From Streptomyces aurantiacus (GTDB taxonomy: Bacteria; Actinomycetota; Actinomycetes; Streptomycetales; Streptomycetaceae), in NCBI RefSeq assembly GCF_001418335.1, contig NZ_LIPP01000210.1, positions 1 through 34,733 of the forward strand: a stretch of 34,733 bases of DNA, read 5' to 3'. Shown piece after piece: positions 31,972 to 34,733 of this stretch (positions are counted from its first letter, which is position 1; every line of letters starts with the position of its first letter). The notes under the pieces are model-generated. The model saw only the letters and a list, made by a program, of their open reading frames with translations. It did no database searches and was not told the DNA's origin. The translations under genes were made by a program, and so were the position numbers.

Positions 31972-33695
31972 TCCCCAGCATCCACAAGCAGGGCAGCCGT
32001 ACCCTCGGCCTGCTCCGCTACCTCTACGGCAAGGGCACGCACGAGGAGCACATCGACCCGCACCTGGTCGCCTCCTTCGACCACATGGCGCCCGACCCCG
32101 GCCGCGACCCCTCGGCCACGATGGAGGACCTCAAGCAGCTCCTCGACCAGCCCCTCCATCTGCTAGACGCCGACCAGCGACCCGAGAAGCACGTGTGGCA
32201 CTGTTCGGTGCGCGCCGCTCCCGACGACCCGATCCTGACCGACGAACAGTGGGCCGACATCGCCCGCCGCATCGTCGCGGCCACCGGCATCGACCCCGGC
32301 GACGGTGCGGGCTGCCGCTGGGCTGCCGTCCGCCACGCGGACGACCACATCCACATCGTCGCCACCCTCGTACGCGAAGACGGCCGCCGCCCCGACCATC
32401 ACCGTTCCGGCAAACGCGCCCAGGCCGAAGCGCGCCTCATCGAAGCCGACTACGGCCTCCACCGCGTCGCCCCCGGCGACGGCACTGCCGCCAAGTGCAC
32501 CACCAGCGCCGAGCGGCACAAGGCCGAACGTCTGGGCAAGGAGCGTGCCTCCCGCGAGGAACTGCGTGAGACCGTCCGCCGCGCGGTGGCCGGTGCCGCT
32601 TCCACGGATGAGTTCCTCGGCCGCCTCAAGGACGCCGGGCTTCTCGTCCGCGTCAAGGTCATGCCCTCCGGTGACCTGAAGGGCTACAAGGTCGCCTTGC
32701 CCGACGACCGTAACGAGGACAAGGAGCCGATCTACTACGCCGGATCCACCCTCGCCCCCGACCTGTCGCTGCCCCGTATCCAGAAACACTTCACCACCGA
32801 CTCCGTCCCAGCGGAGGCCGCCGACAGCGAGCGGCCGGAACGCCCTACCGCGCCCTCGGCACCCGCTGCGGCTCGGCGCACCACCGCCCACGCGGCCTGG
32901 GCGGCACTGCTCGTCCTCGACCACAGTGGCGACGACGGCGCGGCTGCCGCCCAGATCGCCGCCACCGGCGAGGTCCTCGACGCCCTCGCCAAGACCTCCG
33001 CCCTCCACACCCGCAACGAACTGCGCCAAGCGGCCTGGGAGTTCGAGCGGGCCTCCCGCTCCCACACCCGAGCCGAGTTCCGCCACGCGCAGGACCTGCG
33101 TCGCGCGGCACGCGACCTTGTCTACAGCGGACCCGCGTTCGGCCGGGGCGAGGACGGGGCCGGCACTGCGATGGTCCTGGACACGCTGGTCTTCCTCGCC
33201 ATCGCCGCCTCCCACTGGCACGCCCAGCGTCAGCACGCCCAGCAGGCCGAGGCCGCCCGCCGGGCCGCCGAGCACCTGCGGGCCGCCTACCAGCAGGCAG
33301 CCGCCGAACCCCTCACGGTGCTGCGCGAACGTGGCCGCCGTATCGCCCCGTCCCTGCGCCACCACCACGCCACCACCGTGCGCGCCGCCCTGCCCGACCT
33401 CGCCGAGACCGTCCTGGCCGAGCCCGGCTGGGACGCCCTGGTCACCACCCTCACCGACGCCACACAGGCAGGCCACAACCCGCAGGCCCTACTCGCCGAG
33501 GCCGCCGCACGCAGGGAACTGGGCACCGCCGATTCCATCAGCGACGTCCTGGTCTGGCGCCTGCGTCACATGGCCGACCTACCCGCCTACGCGCCGACGG
33601 CCCCGGAACCCACCCAGGCCAGCCGCCTCACGGCCGGCCAAGCCATGACACCGCGCCTCTCCACGCCTTTGGCATCACGCGCACCACGCCGCTGA
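31968..33695 (+). CDS. Relaxase/mobilization nuclease (MobA/VirD2-like)
   Basis: This 575-residue relaxase nicks oriT and pilots the strand during mobilization. The N-terminal domain (1-145) has a Tyr-rich motif LLRYLYGKG (candidate nucleophiles Tyr18 and Tyr20) and the metal-binding three-His motif HADDHIHIVATL (His123, His127, His129), as in the MobP/VirD2 relaxase family. A helical Ala/Arg-rich C-terminal half (about 290-560) probably contacts DNA or a coupling protein. The TTG start overlaps the mobC stop and is preceded by AAGGTGAGG. No coupling ATPase is seen in the window, so transfer would depend on a helper or on genes to the right. A strong hairpin follows. Confidence 0.9.
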   Translation: MIPSIHKQGSRTLGLLRYLYGKGTHEEHIDPHLVASFDHMAPDPGRDPSATMEDLKQLLDQPLHLLDADQRPEKHVWHCSVRAAPDDPILTDEQWADIARRIVAATGIDPGDGAGCRWAAVRHADDHIHIVATLVREDGRRPDHHRSGKRAQAEARLIEADYGLHRVAPGDGTAAKCTTSAERHKAERLGKERASREELRETVRRAVAGAASTDEFLGRLKDAGLLVRVKVMPSGDLKGYKVALPDDRNEDKEPIYYAGSTLAPDLSLPRIQKHFTTDSVPAEAADSERPERPTAPSAPAAARRTTAHAAWAALLVLDHSGDDGAAAAQIAATGEVLDALAKTSALHTRNELRQAAWEFERASRSHTRAEFRHAQDLRRAARDLVYSGPAFGRGEDGAGTAMVLDTLVFLAIAASHWHAQRQHAQQAEAARRAAEHLRAAYQQAAAEPLTVLRERGRRIAPSLRHHHATTVRAALPDLAETVLAEPGWDALVTTLTDATQAGHNPQALLAEAAARRELGTADSISDVLVWRLRHMADLPAYAPTAPEPTQASRLTAGQAMTPRLSTPLASRAPRR

Positions 33696-33746
33696 CCCCG
33701 GCGAAGGTCCGTGGGCGCCATCGCCACTCGTGTCGCCGAACACACG

Positions 33747-33860
33747 TCATACGCCGGGCCCGACCGGTTCTCCCGGTCGGGCCCAGGGTGTGCCGTCCGC
33801 AACCAGGGGCTCGGTGCTCTCACGCTCGCCCTCTTCGTCATACTCGTGATCGGCCGTCAT
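33747..33860 (-). CDS. Possible small acidic ORF (37 aa)
   Basis: An ORF starting MTADHEYDEEGERESTEPLV has GAGGCGAGGG eight or so bases before its ATG and is acidic. Its 3' end runs through the hairpin at 33756-33784, which makes translation less certain. It follows the DUF317 gene on the same strand. An opposite-strand frame (33711-33905) also crosses the hairpin and looks spurious. Confidence 0.25.
   Translation of the reverse strand: MTADHEYDEEGERESTEPLVADGTPWARPGEPVGPGV
33756..33784. terminator. Strong hairpin after the relaxase gene
   Basis: GGGCCCGACCGG (33756-33767) pairs perfectly with CCGGTCGGGCCC (33773-33784) around TTCTC. It lies 61 bp beyond the relaxase stop and between convergent transcripts. 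The rest of 33696-33995 holds nothing else I can support. Confidence 0.85.
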
Positions 33861-33995
33861 GGTCAAGCCCTCGCCTCGTTCGTCTACTCGTTCGGATTCT
33901 GCTAGAAGGAACGCGCCTCAGTGCGCGGACCGCTGCCGCTCGCGGGGAGAGCAGCGGTAAGCCGCACCACAGCGGCTCCTCGGGGGCAGGAGTCG

Positions 33996-34733
33996 TCAGC
34001 TGCGGCGGACGACGGTGACCCGGCCCTCGACGCCTTCGGGCACCGTGCGGCGGGATACCGGAACCAGTGAGGCGAGCGATGTGGCGAACGCCGCGACCAG
34101 ATCATGATGAAAACTGGCGCTGAAGCTGGAGCACCACAGGTACGCAGCGCCAGGGACGGGTTCCGCCCACGCCTGCCAGCCCAGCAGGTCAGGGCGAGGA
34201 TCGGCGTCCTGGACGAGCGGCGGCAGCATCTCCAGGGACACGCTGGCGGAGAACCCGGGATCCATGGCGGTGGTCCGAGGCCGGTCCACGTCGCGCAGCC
34301 AGCCTTGGGCGCTGAGCGCGTCGACGACCCTCTCCGGCCCGTCCAGGCCGACGTCGGGCGTCTCGCGAGCATCGATCGCCAGGAGGAGGTCGGCGAGCAC
34401 CTCGTAGGGGAGGCCGGTGGTGAAGTACGCGTTCCACTCCGCCATCGCGGACGTGGCATGCGGGCGGGCACTCAGTTGCCAGGCGACGGGCAGTCCGCCC
34501 AGCTCGAACGGGTAGGCCGCGAGGATCCACTCGGCGCCACGCAGCCCGTCTGGGCTCACGTACAGCAGGGTGTGGCGGGCCGTGGGCCACATGCGCCAGC
34601 CGAGGCCGGCCAGGGTGTCGCCGATCCACTCGGCGAGAGCGCCGTCGTCACCGGCGAGGTGGCGCGGGTGACCCAGTACACCGGGTCCGTCGGGGAGGGG
34701 AGGGAAGGGTCGGTGGCGTGGTGCGGGTGCAGG
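33996..34733 (-). CDS. DUF317-family protein (5' end outside window)
   Basis: The frame is open from the stop at 33996 to the right edge, so at least 245 residues are encoded and the start lies beyond the window. The internal ATG at 34592 is probably not the start, because GVLGHPRHLAGDDGALAEW, a typical DUF317 opening, is encoded upstream of it. Later segments (AAYPFELGGLPVAWQLSARP; FHHDLVAAFATSLASLVPV) fit the same family, which occurs in one or two copies in Streptomyces plasmids and integrated elements. Its function is unknown. It converges on the relaxase gene. Confidence 0.8.
   Translation of the reverse strand, partial: PAPAPRHRPFPPLPDGPGVLGHPRHLAGDDGALAEWIGDTLAGLGWRMWPTARHTLLYVSPDGLRGAEWILAAYPFELGGLPVAWQLSARPHATSAMAEWNAYFTTGLPYEVLADLLLAIDARETPDVGLDGPERVVDALSAQGWLRDVDRPRTTAMDPGFSASVSLEMLPPLVQDADPRPDLLGWQAWAEPVPGAAYLWCSSFSASFHHDLVAAFATSLASLVPVSRRTVPEGVEGRVTVVRRS

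Noticed and set aside
33711..33905. Plus-strand 64-codon frame after the relaxase gene
   Set aside because: It runs through the perfect terminator hairpin and lacks a convincing start signal.

Overview
The window is high-GC actinobacterial chromosomal DNA, almost certainly Streptomyces. It carries wblA, an actinobacterial-type crp, GTG and TTG starts, very high third-position GC, and probable leaderless promoters of the TANNNT type directly before start codons. It divides into a conserved chromosomal block (about 1-19.1 kb), a tRNA-Pro(CGG) gene (19162-19235), and an integrated accessory region from the tRNA to the right edge (19.3-34.7 kb).

The chromosomal block runs: nhaA (5' end outside the window), a holin-like membrane protein, an epoxide-hydrolase-like protein, a MarP-type periplasmic serine protease, a CoA-pyrophosphatase NUDIX protein, nth (with a long Lys/Ala-rich N-terminal tail), crp, a metallo-beta-lactamase-fold hydrolase, a second NUDIX protein, a RidA-family protein, a DUF4177 protein, two adjacent ArsA/GET3-like ATPases, wblA, a bifunctional class A penicillin-binding protein, a GatB/YqeY protein, a metallophosphoesterase and a Pr6Pr-type membrane protein. 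From memory this order closely matches M. tuberculosis Rv3669-Rv3683 (ephE, marP, nudix, nth, crp, MBL, RidA, bagA/bagB, whiB4, ponA2, phosphoesterase), so it is an old conserved neighbourhood mixing redox sensing, cAMP response, envelope proteolysis and peptidoglycan synthesis.

The accessory region has at least two parts. From 19.7 to 26.2 kb lies defence-like cargo: a nuclease-methyltransferase fusion resembling Type IIG/ISP restriction enzymes, a convergent acidic protein of unknown function, and a two-gene unit made of a 71-residue ORF overlapping a gene for an HTH/coiled-coil/glycine-zipper membrane protein. That unit is flanked by a 38-bp imperfect direct repeat. From 26.6 kb rightward is an integrative mobilizable element: a tyrosine integrase with a LacI-type HTH inserted in its catalytic domain, an excisionase, an XRE regulator beside a perfect 21-bp inverted repeat, a phage-type replication-initiator-like protein whose own gene contains seven iteron-like repeats, a second replication-module-like protein with a C-terminal zinc-binding motif, a roughly 320-bp field of GGGGACCGTCCCC-type palindromes, mobC, a relaxase gene and, at the right edge, a partial DUF317 gene. 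No conjugative ATPase (TraB/FtsK) is seen, and no second copy of the tRNA 3' end occurs, so the right end of the island is probably outside the window.

The least explained features are the lambda-O/SPP1-like replication module with iterons inside the initiator gene, the palindrome field before mobC, the LacI-in-integrase fusion, and the repeat-flanked HTH/glycine-zipper cassette. All functions are read from sequence motifs alone; no database search or structure prediction was run.
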